From JAYUJH01 sp043765375 (GTDB taxonomy: Bacteria > Pseudomonadota > Alphaproteobacteria > Rickettsiales > UBA998), in NCBI GenBank assembly GCA_043765375.1, contig JAYUJH010000008.1, positions 1-64,000 of the forward strand: a stretch of DNA of 64,000 bases, read 5' to 3'. The notes under the pieces were generated by a model. That model saw nothing but the letters and a program-made list of their open reading frames with translations. It was not told the origin of the DNA and did no database searches. Shown here piece by piece: positions 1-9,184 of the stretch (positions are counted from its first letter, which is position 1; every line of letters begins with the position of its first letter). The translations under genes were made by a program, and so were the position numbers.

Positions 1-17
1 GCTCAGCTTTCATGCTC

Positions 18-137
18 CACCCTTGCGGGGGAGCGGGTGAAACAAGGGCAAAGCCCGAAGTTGAAACGTGGGGGGATATTATTTTTACCCCTCCCCCCAC
101 CAAAACACTATCGTGTTTTGACTCCCCCGCAAGGGTG
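18..137. repeat. Branched palindromic element, 16-bp outer stem with three inner hairpins
   Basis: A perfect 16-bp inverted repeat (CACCCTTGCGGGGGAG at 18-33, complement at 122-137) encloses three further hairpins: GGGC/GCCC at 46-56, GTGGGGGG/CCCCCCAC at 68-100, and CAAAACAC/GTGTTTTG at 101-120. The GC-rich composition contrasts with the AT-rich surroundings. It lies just 3' of the chemoreceptor gene on the minus strand and could fold at its mRNA end. A related decayed fragment is at about 15.33-15.38 kb. I infer a dispersed repeat element, not a gene. No coding sequence is visible in positions 1-154. Confidence 0.7.
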
Positions 138-154
138 AAGTTAAAAAAATCACT

Positions 155-1204
155 CTAAGCATCAATTGCGGAAGTCACTTGGCTGGCGGAAATTGGCGTT
201 TGCACAATCACCCCATACCAACCTTGCCCATCATAATCCTTATAACCCGTGGTTTTGGCATAAACCACAATATTGCCCGAACCATCAACATACGAACCCT
301 TGCGTCCGTCTTTAATATCAAGTGGATATTTTTTCATCAAATCCCGCCCGTCCGATGCAGCGATGATATTATAATTACCATCAAGCAACATCACTTTGGT
401 GCGCTGCCATTCATCATTGGAGAGGGTTGGCTCATTGCACACAATGCTACGAGATTGCTCTGGCCAATCAAAATAAACCCCGATAACCCCGATTGGCTCG
501 CTTGCATCTGAGGGCTTGATAGCAGCAGAATAAATGCTAACGGGAATATTACCCATGTTAGGTTCAATGCGAATCTCGCTAATTGCATAATTATTATTGG
601 AGCGGTTATTTGCCGCCTTAGAATACCATGATTCGTTGCGCACATTTGAATTGACTAACTGCGCAAACCGCCCCCGTTGTGAAGTGGCGATGATGTTGCC
701 TGAAATATCCACCAGCACCAAATTGAGATACGCACCATAAAAACTATTCATCATGGCGAGGCGTGATTCCGCCATCATAATATTTTCATGAGAGGGGTTT
801 TGCAAAGCGAGGCTTAGCACATGGTCATTCGCCCACCAGCGCACATCAGAGGAGCGTTCAAACATGTTGCGAACAATTAATTGCACCAACATTTGCCCCA
901 TTTCTGCAAGGCGATTACCCTCCAAATCCCGCACTAATGTGTCCGTTATATCCTGCGCTTTGGCAATGCGGTCAAGCACAACTTTACGGAAGTTAAGCGA
1001 GTTTTTGGAGGCTTGCGAGGCGAGATTTTTCACCTCACTAGCAACTACGGTGAACCCGCGCCCCGCCTCACCCGCGCGTGCAGCTTCAATGGTTGCATTG
1101 AGTGAAAGCAGGTTGATCTGCCCTGCTACTTTTTCGTTCAATGTGGCGAATGCTTCAATATCTGAGGCAACTCGGTTGATGATGGCTTGAATCCTGCGTG
1201 GCAT
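155..1204 (-). CDS. Soluble chemoreceptor with N-terminal signalling tip and C-terminal Cache sensor
   Basis: Residues 31-62 contain the highly conserved hairpin tip of methyl-accepting chemotaxis proteins (NLLSLNATIEAARAGEAGRG), which binds CheA and CheW. From about residue 95 to the C-terminus the protein looks like a PDC/Cache sensor domain (VDISGNIIAT, GVIGVYFDW, VMLLDGNYNIIAAS). No membrane segment or signal peptide is seen, so it is predicted to be cytoplasmic, with the domain order reversed relative to classic receptors. The signalling region is short: only a few heptads lie before the tip. The start has a good ribosome site (AGGGG, 9 nt upstream). No che genes are nearby. It could be a 5'-truncated receptor, but the ribosome site argues for an intact short form. 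Confidence 0.85.
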   Translation of the reverse strand: MPRRIQAIINRVASDIEAFATLNEKVAGQINLLSLNATIEAARAGEAGRGFTVVASEVKNLASQASKNSLNFRKVVLDRIAKAQDITDTLVRDLEGNRLAEMGQMLVQLIVRNMFERSSDVRWWANDHVLSLALQNPSHENIMMAESRLAMMNSFYGAYLNLVLVDISGNIIATSQRGRFAQLVNSNVRNESWYSKAANNRSNNNYAISEIRIEPNMGNIPVSIYSAAIKPSDASEPIGVIGVYFDWPEQSRSIVCNEPTLSNDEWQRTKVMLLDGNYNIIAASDGRDLMKKYPLDIKDGRKGSYVDGSGNIVVYAKTTGYKDYDGQGWYGVIVQTPISASQVTSAIDA

Positions 1205-1450
1205 GTGATGTTACCCCTTTTTTTAATGGTAAATGATATATTAAATTATCAATGTGCTAAAATTATTAATAAATCGTATATATGATTTAGTTTTGCTGAT
1301 ATTGTCTTATATTTTAATCGCAATTAAGGGCGCAAAAGTCATTAAAACGTCACAATTATCAGTTATAATTTTAAGTTATAGAAAGTTAGTATGAATAATG
1401 TAAATGTTAAATAATGCAGATATCAAATAATGGGAAATATATAATTTAAG

Positions 1451-3442
1451 ATGGCAAAGAACTCAATCAACAAAGGCGGCAACAAAGTCACTGACATGAT
1501 TCAGAGTGAATTAATGCCGACTGATATTATGCCACCTAAGGATTTTCAATTTGCAAATGTTAGTTATGAAGATACAACAAGAGAAATTACGAGAGATAAT
1601 CCTTCAGCTTCAATCGTTTTGAACATTGCCGAGCAAGCGGGGCTTGGGAAAACAGCAAAAAATGTGTTTAGTGACATCACGAAAACACTAACTCGTGAAA
1701 CAGCCGATTTTGCTATGCGAGATGTTGCTTTTTGGGGCGTTAAGAAGTTAGGTGACTTTGTTGGTGCGAACTTGCAAGGACATGAGAAAGAAAAACTAGC
1801 CATTCAGTTGGTTACCAACGGGGCAGTAGTTGTTTCTAAACCAGTGATGGTTGCGCACCAAGTTTATCAAGATGATAAAGAACGCCGAAGCGAAGTTCGT
1901 GAACAAATTAGCGCATTTGCTGACGCTTATGATGAAACAATACGAGCAAGCAGTTTTAATCCATTAGGTAACCCTAAAAACGCAGTTCTCGCCAAACTTG
2001 AACAAAGATTTGAGTTGCAAGCTCATGAACGTGATGCTGAAATGCTTACCAGTGCTATGTTGGGAACGGCGCAAGCAATATCACGCAAAGTTCATAGTGA
2101 CAATTTAACAAAAAATGTTAATGCGCTTAGAGATTCTGAGATAGCAAAAATTCCAGCTGATACGAACACAATAACCGCGCAAGCAGAAGCGATTTTGGCT
2201 AGCCCACGTTTGCAAACGAAAGATTTGTTTTTTAATACTCCCCTCGGAGAAGTGGGAACAGTTTTTAATCCATTAAAGCCTTTTAATGATCCAAAACTTA
2301 GCTCCACCACGGGAATTATGGCAGGTGCAGCATTTGCTAGCACTCAAGCCGAGCGTATGATTGAGGGAGAGAGGCAAGCACCGAGCGGTTTAATCGCCGC
2401 AGATTTAATCCTATATTTATCCGAGCAAATGAAACTTGGCGAGGTTGATGGTGGAGTTGTGCATCTGGATAAACTCAGAAAAGACTTCAATTTAAGCAAA
2501 GATTCATTCGGGGCGGGTGGCAGCTCCATGCCGCTTGAACAATATATTGAACTAATATTCCATACTAATGTGCATGACCAAGAGGGAGGCAAAATCCCCG
2601 AGAGATTCAACGAAAAATTGCGTGATTCCAGCCAAAAAATTGCAGAAGCAATCCTTGGTAATGGTGGAGATTTTAGCAATGAATCAAGCCTAAACCCACT
2701 CGCCTTGATTGAGTTGGTTGGCTCTGGCAAAATCGTGGCGCATGATGGGTTGCACGTCGCAAATGCAGAAATTATTGGTGAAGAATTGCAACAAGCAATG
2801 CAGAAAATGCCAGTTGCTAAACAAATTGATAGTTATAGATATGTTGATAAATTAGGCAATTCACTTGGGTTGAAACCAGATGAAGCCGTTGAAGATTTCA
2901 AAAATAAATTGCGGGGAATGGATTCTGAAACTAGGGATTTTATAGCGTTACTAGTGCCAAATGCCGTGCTGGTGAACGAGCTTGGCTTACCCGAAAATGC
3001 AGTGCGTGATGCGAAAGACAGGGGCAGTGAATATGCCATTGAGAATGTGAAACAAGTAGTTGAAGAACTATGCGCCCGCCCTGAAAAAGAGTTATTAAAT
3101 GAGGGTTTGAGCAAAGCACAATTGAAAGTTTTGCATGAGAATTATGGACATATTCAAAATGGTGATGATGATAAATTATTGCAATCTTTGGGCAAACGAG
3201 ATGAATCGGGGCTTGGATTTGCGATTTTATGCTCCACATCTTATATGAATGAATTGGCGGGCGGGAAAAAGCTAATTGGGCTTGATGCAGCAAACACGGT
3301 CAAGCCTTTTGATAGAGATAAAACCGTGAATGATAATATTGCATCACCCAGCACGATTGAGCCAAGCATTGCCGAGATAGCTGAATGTTCGCTAAAAGCC
3401 AAGAGTGAAGCCAAAGGTGGCGAGTTGGTGAGAGCGAGTTAG
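1451..3442 (+). CDS. 663-residue protein of unknown function
   Basis: Not recognised. It is a long, mostly helical, charged soluble protein with no signal peptide or membrane helix. The N-terminal 50 residues look disordered. Residues about 100-250 are rich in charged helices (EKLAIQLV, DDKERRSEVREQI). The C-terminal half contains repeated helical pieces such as AVEDFKNKLRGMDSETRDF and ends in a polar tail. Codon use looks like that of its neighbours. It stands alone, more than 200 bp from the genes on either side, with only a weak ribosome site before the ATG. Size, isolation and lack of recognisable motifs would fit a secreted effector or a lineage-specific protein, but nothing in the sequence proves either. 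Confidence 0.75.
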   Translation: MAKNSINKGGNKVTDMIQSELMPTDIMPPKDFQFANVSYEDTTREITRDNPSASIVLNIAEQAGLGKTAKNVFSDITKTLTRETADFAMRDVAFWGVKKLGDFVGANLQGHEKEKLAIQLVTNGAVVVSKPVMVAHQVYQDDKERRSEVREQISAFADAYDETIRASSFNPLGNPKNAVLAKLEQRFELQAHERDAEMLTSAMLGTAQAISRKVHSDNLTKNVNALRDSEIAKIPADTNTITAQAEAILASPRLQTKDLFFNTPLGEVGTVFNPLKPFNDPKLSSTTGIMAGAAFASTQAERMIEGERQAPSGLIAADLILYLSEQMKLGEVDGGVVHLDKLRKDFNLSKDSFGAGGSSMPLEQYIELIFHTNVHDQEGGKIPERFNEKLRDSSQKIAEAILGNGGDFSNESSLNPLALIELVGSGKIVAHDGLHVANAEIIGEELQQAMQKMPVAKQIDSYRYVDKLGNSLGLKPDEAVEDFKNKLRGMDSETRDFIALLVPNAVLVNELGLPENAVRDAKDRGSEYAIENVKQVVEELCARPEKELLNEGLSKAQLKVLHENYGHIQNGDDDKLLQSLGKRDESGLGFAILCSTSYMNELAGGKKLIGLDAANTVKPFDRDKTVNDNIASPSTIEPSIAEIAECSLKAKSEAKGGELVRAS

Positions 3443-3626
3443 ACTATATATATTTAGGCTGTATATATGTGTTGGATTGGCAACATTACGCCATGAAAAC
3501 GCCATATGGTGGATTAAATCAGTTTATTACTTGTAAAATTAGTCAATTCCATGCTAACATCATGACTTATAATTATTGGTATAATAACCGAGGGAAAGAA
3601 ATTATTCATGCAAATTAAAGTATCTT

Positions 3627-4151
3627 ATGAGTGCTAACGACATTAAAGAGCCTCGGGTCAACGAGCAAATAAAAACGGCAAAAATTAGGTTAGTTGGTGC
3701 TGATGGTGAAATGGTTGGAGTTGTAAGCGTCAGAGAAGGTTTAGATTTAGCCCGTGAATCTGGCTTAGACTTAGTTGAAGTTTCACCAAATGCCGAGCCT
3801 CCAGTTTGCAAAATTGTTGATTATGGTAAGTATAAATATGCACAACAAAAACGTGCCAATGAAGCAAGAAAAAAGCAAAAAATCATTCAGGTGAAAGAAG
3901 TTAAGTTGCGCCCAGCGACTGATGTGCATGACCTTGAGGTGAAGTTGAAGCAAATTGCCAAGTTCATTGAAGAAGGTGACAAAGTCAAAATCACCATGCG
4001 ATTCCGTGGGCGTGAAATGGCTCACCCCGAAATTGGTTTGAAAGTTTATGAAACAATCAAATTAAAACTAGGCGAAACCGTTAAAGTTGAATATCACCCA
4101 AGACTTGAAGGCAAGCAAATGGTGATGATTGTATCATCGTCAAAACAATGA
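3627..4151 (+). CDS. infC: Translation initiation factor IF-3
   Basis: IF-3 binds the 30S subunit, prevents premature 50S joining and proofreads the start codon. Both IF-3 domains are present: the N-domain includes RVNEQI, GEMVGVVSVREGLDLA, DLVEVSPNAEPPVCKI and DYGKYKY (residues about 10-75); the C-domain includes KEVKLRPATDVHDLEVKL, KVKITMRFRGREM and VEYHPRLEGKQM (about 90-170). Length of 174 aa is normal. The ATG at 3627 is used here rather than the AUU start that autoregulates infC in enterobacteria; the ribosome site is weak (AAAG). It heads a plus-strand run with the RDD, pilD and secretin genes. The usual rpmI-rplT partners are not in the window. Confidence 0.97.
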   Translation: MSANDIKEPRVNEQIKTAKIRLVGADGEMVGVVSVREGLDLARESGLDLVEVSPNAEPPVCKIVDYGKYKYAQQKRANEARKKQKIIQVKEVKLRPATDVHDLEVKLKQIAKFIEEGDKVKITMRFRGREMAHPEIGLKVYETIKLKLGETVKVEYHPRLEGKQMVMIVSSSKQ

Positions 4152-4158
4152 TTTTTGC

Positions 4159-4749
4159 ATGAATAATGATCCCTTAAATCGCCCCGTTGCCGAATATTTA
4201 ATACCCAAAGCAACGGCAGCGGGTGATTTGATTTTAGCAAGTTTCAAGCAAAGATTTGCAGCTTTCATTATTGATTTAATCATAATCGCTTCAATATTTT
4301 GCACCATAATTTTTGTTTTCGCCAATAATTATGTTCAAGCAAGTTCAATCATGACGCATCTCACAACTTTATATGCAATATGGGGAGTTTATGTGGTGGG
4401 GTGCAGCACAAGCAAAATATCCGCAACTATTGGGCAGAGCCTGATTCGCATTCACTTATATAGCTTGTTCACGGGCGGGATTAACTTTAACACCGCCTTA
4501 ATTCGTTTCATTTTAATCTCATATCCATGCGCAATTGCCATATTTCCTGCAAGCAACTTGCTTTCTGAGATATTTTTACCAGCTAGTTTTGTTGCAAATA
4601 ATAATGATGATAATATGAATTATACTATATTAGTAATTGCGGGGCTAGTGCAGATATTTTTGTTGTTACCACTATTATCAGGCAATTATCGCAATATTTC
4701 ATGGGATAAAACCTTGCGTTGTTGCGTTATTAGGCGAAAAATATATTAA
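4159..4749 (+). CDS. RDD-family membrane protein
   Basis: A 196-residue integral membrane protein. Near the N-terminus is the family signature F-K-Q-R-F-A-A-F-I-I-D-L, an Arg followed by two Asp-type positions at the mouth of the first helix; three to four hydrophobic segments follow, and TIGQSLIRIHLY matches the conserved G-x-x-L-x-x-I-x-V stretch before the third helix. The start at 4159 was chosen because an upstream in-frame start (4129) would overlap infC; infC stops at 4151, so the two genes are tightly spaced. The transported substrate, if any, is unknown. The prepilin peptidase gene starts 2 bp after it. Confidence 0.75.
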   Translation: MNNDPLNRPVAEYLIPKATAAGDLILASFKQRFAAFIIDLIIIASIFCTIIFVFANNYVQASSIMTHLTTLYAIWGVYVVGCSTSKISATIGQSLIRIHLYSLFTGGINFNTALIRFILISYPCAIAIFPASNLLSEIFLPASFVANNNDDNMNYTILVIAGLVQIFLLLPLLSGNYRNISWDKTLRCCVIRRKIY

Positions 4750-4751
4750 TT

Positions 4752-5558
4752 ATGGAATATGTGACAAATGGATTTGATTTAGGCAATCTCGGTTTATGGT
4801 TGTCATTATTGCTTGGGGCAATTTTTGGTAGTTTCAATAGTTTGCTAATTCACCGCCTTCCACATGGCAATAACATTATATTCACAAGGTCTGCTTGCCC
4901 AAAATGTGCTAATCATTTATGCGTGCGAAATTTAGTTCCATTGCTTAGCTGGCTATTAACAGGGGCTAAATGCAGATTTTGCAAGGCTAAAATCTCAGTG
5001 CGATACCCCATCACCGAGTTAGCAACTGCTATTTTATTCGCCATTAGCTACCAATTTCATGGCGCAACGTTGAACGCTATATTAATCGCATTGCTTGCTT
5101 CACATTTGCTGGTACTTTGTGTGATTGACATTCAACATCGTATTATTCCTGATTTACTACAAATAATCATCGCTTTAATTGGGTTGATATATGCTTGGCA
5201 CAACCAACATCATATTGGGGAAATTATTGGCGGAGTGATGCTTGGTGGCGGGGTTGGTATGACCTTAAAATGGTTGATAAAACTGCTCAAACAGCAAGAT
5301 GGGCTTGGCATGGGTGATGTGAAGTTCATGGCGGTATCTGGTATTTGGCTTGGCACTGATTTATTGCCATATTATTTTTATGCGGGAATTATTGGCGTGC
5401 TAACCGCTTTGATATGGCGATGTTTTAATCGTGACCCAAGATTTCCATTTGGCCCCGCCTTGGCAATTAGCTTATTTATGATTGTGATATATCCGCCAGC
5501 AAAAGATTGGCAAATGCAACTTTCAGTTAAGATTGTCACAATGATTGGAATAATATAA
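4752..5558 (+). CDS. pilD: Type IV prepilin peptidase / N-methyltransferase
   Basis: An inner-membrane aspartyl protease that cleaves the leader of type IV pilins or type II pseudopilins and methylates the new N-terminus. Visible features: the cytoplasmic zinc-binding loop with two CxxC pairs (C49-C52, C74-C77), which marks the bifunctional methylating form; the two catalytic aspartates, D126 in VIDIQHRIIPD and D189 in GMGDVKF; and about seven hydrophobic segments. Length of 268 aa is typical. It follows the RDD gene by 2 bp and precedes a pilus-type secretin, so it probably serves a type IV pilus or type II-like system. No pilin gene is in the window. Confidence 0.93.
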   Translation: MEYVTNGFDLGNLGLWLSLLLGAIFGSFNSLLIHRLPHGNNIIFTRSACPKCANHLCVRNLVPLLSWLLTGAKCRFCKAKISVRYPITELATAILFAISYQFHGATLNAILIALLASHLLVLCVIDIQHRIIPDLLQIIIALIGLIYAWHNQHHIGEIIGGVMLGGGVGMTLKWLIKLLKQQDGLGMGDVKFMAVSGIWLGTDLLPYYFYAGIIGVLTALIWRCFNRDPRFPFGPALAISLFMIVIYPPAKDWQMQLSVKIVTMIGII

Positions 5559-5617
5559 ACATTTTCTTAACATATTATGTTTTAATTTGAAAATAGTAAA
5601 AACCATTCATATAAATT

Positions 5618-7552
5618 ATGTTCATGTTGAAATATAAAATAACCAAATATTTATCGCTTGTTTGTTGTTTGCTTGCTCTAAATGCTTGCCAAGAAACGGG
5701 GCTTGACGATTTCATTGAAGGTGGTGACCCTGTGGATCGCAAGCTGAAATTATCCCGCTCTGATTATCGTGATTTTTATGATACTCATAATGATGAAAAC
5801 CTAAGTGATAAATCCGCAACTGAATTAGAGTTAGCCGAGGATAATTCTCAAAATAACGGAACTTCGTTGGATTTAGCATCTGTGCTTGCTGCCCCTCGCC
5901 CGCCAAAAATTGGTGAAACAAAGCTGGTTTCACTTTCCGTTACTGACGATGTTCCACTGAAAGATGTATTGATTGAGCTTGCTAAGTTGGCTGATATTGA
6001 CCTTGAAATGGATTCCAACATCAAGGGGGGGATTTCATTTCGTGCCAAAGATCGTCCATTTAATGAGGTGGTAGAGAGAATTGCGAGTCTTGCAGGATTG
6101 CGCTATAAATATACGATCGGAGTGTTGAGAATTGAGCGTGATTTGCCATATATTGAGAATTATCCGCTAGATTTTCTTAATTTAGTTCGCTCTAGCAATA
6201 GCACAGTTAGCATCACAACTGATGTGCTTTCTGCATCAAGTTCAGCTGCTGGAAGTGGCGGCGGTGCTGCGGGTGGAGCTGCTGGGGGCGGTGGTGGAGC
6301 AGGAGGCGGTGGCGGTGGTGGTGGTGGAGCTGGAATCAACACAGGTTCAAGCACTTCTATAAAAACAGACGCCAAAGATGATTTCTGGATATCGTTAGAA
6401 AGCAATTTACGTTCCATTTTAATGCACGAATCGCCAAAGTTTTTGTCTGGATCTGAGGATTCCGCAACTGACCCTGCTGCAATCGCCGCCGCCGCTGCTG
6501 CAACTCCTGCTGCTGGTGCTGGTGGTGCTGCTGGCGGAGTTACAACGAATATTGTCGGCGTGAATATGTTTTATGTGCTGAACAAACAAGCGGGATTGCT
6601 TTCAATCGCTGCCAATGGTCGCCAACATGAAAACATCAAAACATATCTTGATTATGTTCGCAGAGGTGCATCATCACAAGTTTTAATTGAAGCAAAAGTG
6701 GTGGAAGTGGAACTGGAGGAGCGTTTCAAAAGTGGAATAGATTGGAACTTACTGCAACAAGAAGTTGGTAGCGGGAAATGGAACATCAATAGTTCTTATG
6801 GGCAAACAGGGTTTGACACCTCAAACATAGTGCGTTTTGCACTCAATCCTGCTGACCCAACCGCAAATATTAATAGCATTTTGAACCTAACAGAATTATT
6901 TGGCACAACCAGAACTCTTTCAAGCCCTCGCTTGCACGCTATTAATAATCAACCAGCGGTATTGACATTTGCGCAAAATAAAGTATTTTTTGAGGTGCAA
7001 CTAACACAACAACCAGATACGGTGAACCCAAGCGGGCAAATACAGCGCGGGCAATTAAGCATTGCGACTAATCGTCGTTCAATCCCGCTAGGTATTATTC
7101 TCAATATCCTGCCATCTGTTAATATTGATAATAACGAAATCACCCTAAGCGTGCGTCCAACCATAACACGCCAAGTTGGTGAAGTGGTTGACCCTGGTTC
7201 GGCATTTGCATCAAGCATATTAATTCCCGATCCAGCTAATCGTTTTGTCAATACCGTGCCAATTGTGGAAGTGCGGGAGCTTGATTCCATCATGCGCCTG
7301 AAAAGTGGGCAAGTGATGGTGATTGGTGGTTTAATGGAGCAATCCAACATCAACAAGGATAATGGCGTGCCATTTTTGAGCGGCATTCCGTTTTTGGGCA
7401 ATGCTTTCAAAGGAGTTGACAAACAATCACGCAACAAGGAATTAATTATCTTCATTAAAGCAAGTATTGTTTCAACTGACGGCAGCCATCATAAAGCTGA
7501 TGAAAAAGTGTATCATAAATATACTGATGACCCTCGCCCCATAGCTTTTTAA
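5618..7552 (+). CDS. Outer-membrane secretin, MshL/PilQ/GspD family
   Basis: Forms the outer-membrane ring through which a pilus or secreted proteins pass. A lipoprotein signal ends in LNAC with Cys24. Residues about 105-180 form an STN/N0-type domain (PLKDVLIELAKLADIDLEM, then NEVVERIASLAGL). Two low-complexity Gly/Ala-rich stretches (about 208-245 and 285-310) interrupt the periplasmic part. The C-terminal secretin domain is clear: VLIEAKVVEVELEERFKSG, TLSSPRLHAINNQPAVL, then MRLKSGQVMVIGGLMEQS and GIPFLGNAF. The layout (lipoprotein, single STN, DFWISLESNLRSIL linker) resembles MshL of MSHA-type pili more than GspD. It sits 60 bp after pilD. A second in-frame ATG at 5624 is an alternative start. 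Confidence 0.9.
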   Translation: MFMLKYKITKYLSLVCCLLALNACQETGLDDFIEGGDPVDRKLKLSRSDYRDFYDTHNDENLSDKSATELELAEDNSQNNGTSLDLASVLAAPRPPKIGETKLVSLSVTDDVPLKDVLIELAKLADIDLEMDSNIKGGISFRAKDRPFNEVVERIASLAGLRYKYTIGVLRIERDLPYIENYPLDFLNLVRSSNSTVSITTDVLSASSSAAGSGGGAAGGAAGGGGGAGGGGGGGGGAGINTGSSTSIKTDAKDDFWISLESNLRSILMHESPKFLSGSEDSATDPAAIAAAAAATPAAGAGGAAGGVTTNIVGVNMFYVLNKQAGLLSIAANGRQHENIKTYLDYVRRGASSQVLIEAKVVEVELEERFKSGIDWNLLQQEVGSGKWNINSSYGQTGFDTSNIVRFALNPADPTANINSILNLTELFGTTRTLSSPRLHAINNQPAVLTFAQNKVFFEVQLTQQPDTVNPSGQIQRGQLSIATNRRSIPLGIILNILPSVNIDNNEITLSVRPTITRQVGEVVDPGSAFASSILIPDPANRFVNTVPIVEVRELDSIMRLKSGQVMVIGGLMEQSNINKDNGVPFLSGIPFLGNAFKGVDKQSRNKELIIFIKASIVSTDGSHHKADEKVYHKYTDDPRPIAF

Positions 7553-7602
7553 GGTATTCGCTTTTTAATTTTCAAACATAAAATATTCACATATAAAATA
7601 TC

Positions 7603-8364
7603 ATGAAAACAATTATCCATTTTATCTTACTAACCGCAATTCGTGACCGATTATTCACCGCAATCATCGCTTTGTTGTTGCTAATTGTGGGGGTGACCAT
7701 GGCACTTTCAGAAACAGTGATGGTGGAAACCGCAGAAACGCACATTGCCATGAGTGCGGGATTAGCTCGCATCGTGGTGAATATGGGGATTGCGCTATTT
7801 GTGTGTTTTCATGTGCGTGGACTATATGATAGCAAAGAAATTGAAGTGATGCTCACCCGTCCAATCTCTCGCACTCGCTTGCTGATTGGATTGTGGCTTG
7901 GTTTTGCTTGCATCGCTGCTCTGCTCGCCTCAATATTAACCCTGATATTATTCGCATTTAATTTGGGTGGCAATTTAGCATTGCTAGTTTGGGCGGGAAG
8001 TTTGTTGCTGGAGGGGTTAATTGTAGCGGCAATTGCTGTTTTCGCCTCAATTAGCAACAAAAGTTTTGTTACCTCGGTGCTAACATGTTTCAGCTTTTAT
8101 GTGCTGGGGCGGTTAATGGCGTTTTTGGTAGCCACGGCGAATGCGAGAATTACGCTAGATTTGTGGGTTCATCGTTGCATGAAATATACCATTGATAGCA
8201 TCGCTATATTTATTCCCCGATTAGATATGTTTGCTGATACAAATTGGTTGGTTTATGGCACGGTGGACTTGGTTTCAGTTGGCTATTTCACAGCGCAAGC
8301 ATTAATTTTTATTCCATTTATATTAGCAGTTGCCCTTTTTGATTTCAAACGCAAACAGTTTTAA
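7603..8364 (+). CDS. ABC-2 type transporter permease
   Basis: A 253-residue membrane protein with about six hydrophobic helices and a positively charged N-terminus. The motif YDSKEIEVMLTRPISRTRLLIG after the second helix is typical of ABC-2/NosY-like permeases, where a cytoplasmic coupling helix meets the ATPase. No ATPase gene is adjacent, so its partner must be elsewhere. The helical-repeat gene starts 3 bp after its stop and is surely co-transcribed. It may also belong to the upstream pilus operon (50 bp after the secretin). The substrate is unknown. Confidence 0.7.
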   Translation: MKTIIHFILLTAIRDRLFTAIIALLLLIVGVTMALSETVMVETAETHIAMSAGLARIVVNMGIALFVCFHVRGLYDSKEIEVMLTRPISRTRLLIGLWLGFACIAALLASILTLILFAFNLGGNLALLVWAGSLLLEGLIVAAIAVFASISNKSFVTSVLTCFSFYVLGRLMAFLVATANARITLDLWVHRCMKYTIDSIAIFIPRLDMFADTNWLVYGTVDLVSVGYFTAQALIFIPFILAVALFDFKRKQF

Positions 8365-8367
8365 GAT

Positions 8368-9159
8368 ATGAATAAAATTAGCAAATATCACATAATTTTT
8401 GCGCTTGGATTGTTGTTATTGCAAGCTGGTTTTTGGTATCAAAGCCATAGCAGGCTGCCTGATTTGGGGATTGTGCCAGAACTTGCAAGCCGTGAAGAAA
8501 TGCAATTGCTCGCCTTTGGTGATGATGAACTTTATTTCCGCATTATGAGTTTTCGTATGAATAATATTGGTGATACATTCGGGCGATTCACGGCGTTGAA
8601 ACAATATAATCTTGAGAAATTATATCATTGGTTCACCCGCCTTGATGAGTTTGATAATCGCTCCAACAGCTTGGTGACGCTTGCTGCCAATTATTTCAGC
8701 CAAACACAGGATAAGCCAAAAGTTATTCACATGGTGAATTATCTGTATGAACATAGCAAAGATAATCCGCAGAAAAATTGGTGGTGGTTGACGCAAGCGA
8801 CTTATCTCGCCATGCACAAACTCAAGGATAATGACCTCGCTTTGAAAATTGCTTTGCCGTTGGAGGGAGTGAAAAATATTCCACAATGGGCGCAGGAAAT
8901 GCCCGCAATAGTTCATGAAAAACGGGGTGAAATGGAAGATGCTTACCTGATCATGAAAAACTTGCTAAGTGAGAAACAATCTTTCACCCAATCTGAACTT
9001 AATTATATGAAATATTTCATGAAAGAACGGGTTGAACGGCTGGAAGATGTACAGAAATTGCTTGATGCAAGGCAACAGCAAATTGATGATGACTTAAAAA
9101 CAAATAATCCACAAATTAATAAGAGGGAGGAAATGCGCCCCCCTCCTATTAATAATTAA
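8368..9159 (+). CDS. Membrane-anchored helical-repeat (TPR-like) protein
   Basis: A single N-terminal hydrophobic segment (residues about 8-24, IIFALGLLLLQAGFWY) anchors or exports a 240-residue domain made of amphipathic helices that look like TPR units (NYFSQTQDKPKVIHMVNYL, WWWLTQATYLAMHKLKDN, DAYLIMKNLLSEKQSF). This suggests a periplasmic protein-protein scaffold. It directly follows the permease gene, implying a shared job. I do not recognise a named family. Its final codons form a strong hairpin (separate entry). Confidence 0.65.
   Translation: MNKISKYHIIFALGLLLLQAGFWYQSHSRLPDLGIVPELASREEMQLLAFGDDELYFRIMSFRMNNIGDTFGRFTALKQYNLEKLYHWFTRLDEFDNRSNSLVTLAANYFSQTQDKPKVIHMVNYLYEHSKDNPQKNWWWLTQATYLAMHKLKDNDLALKIALPLEGVKNIPQWAQEMPAIVHEKRGEMEDAYLIMKNLLSEKQSFTQSELNYMKYFMKERVERLEDVQKLLDARQQQIDDDLKTNNPQINKREEMRPPPINN
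9115..9153. terminator. Hairpin spanning the end of the TPR-like gene, between convergent genes
   Basis: ATTAATA at 9115-9121 pairs perfectly with TATTAAT at 9147-9153, and seven of the nine next positions pair (GAGGG/CCCTC and GG/CC) around a 7-nt loop. It lies in the last codons, just before the stop at 9157-9159, and the convergent capsid gene ends at 9185. There is no T-run, so it is at best a weak or factor-assisted terminator for one or both genes. Confidence 0.4.
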
Positions 9160-9184
9160 CACACCTAAATTAAGAAAAACTCAA

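Noticed and set aside
6240..6340. Gly-rich low-complexity stretch within the secretin, read as a possible antisense poly-Pro protein
   Set aside because: The opposite-strand frame is a shadow of GGN codons in the secretin; the secretin frame continues intact on both sides.
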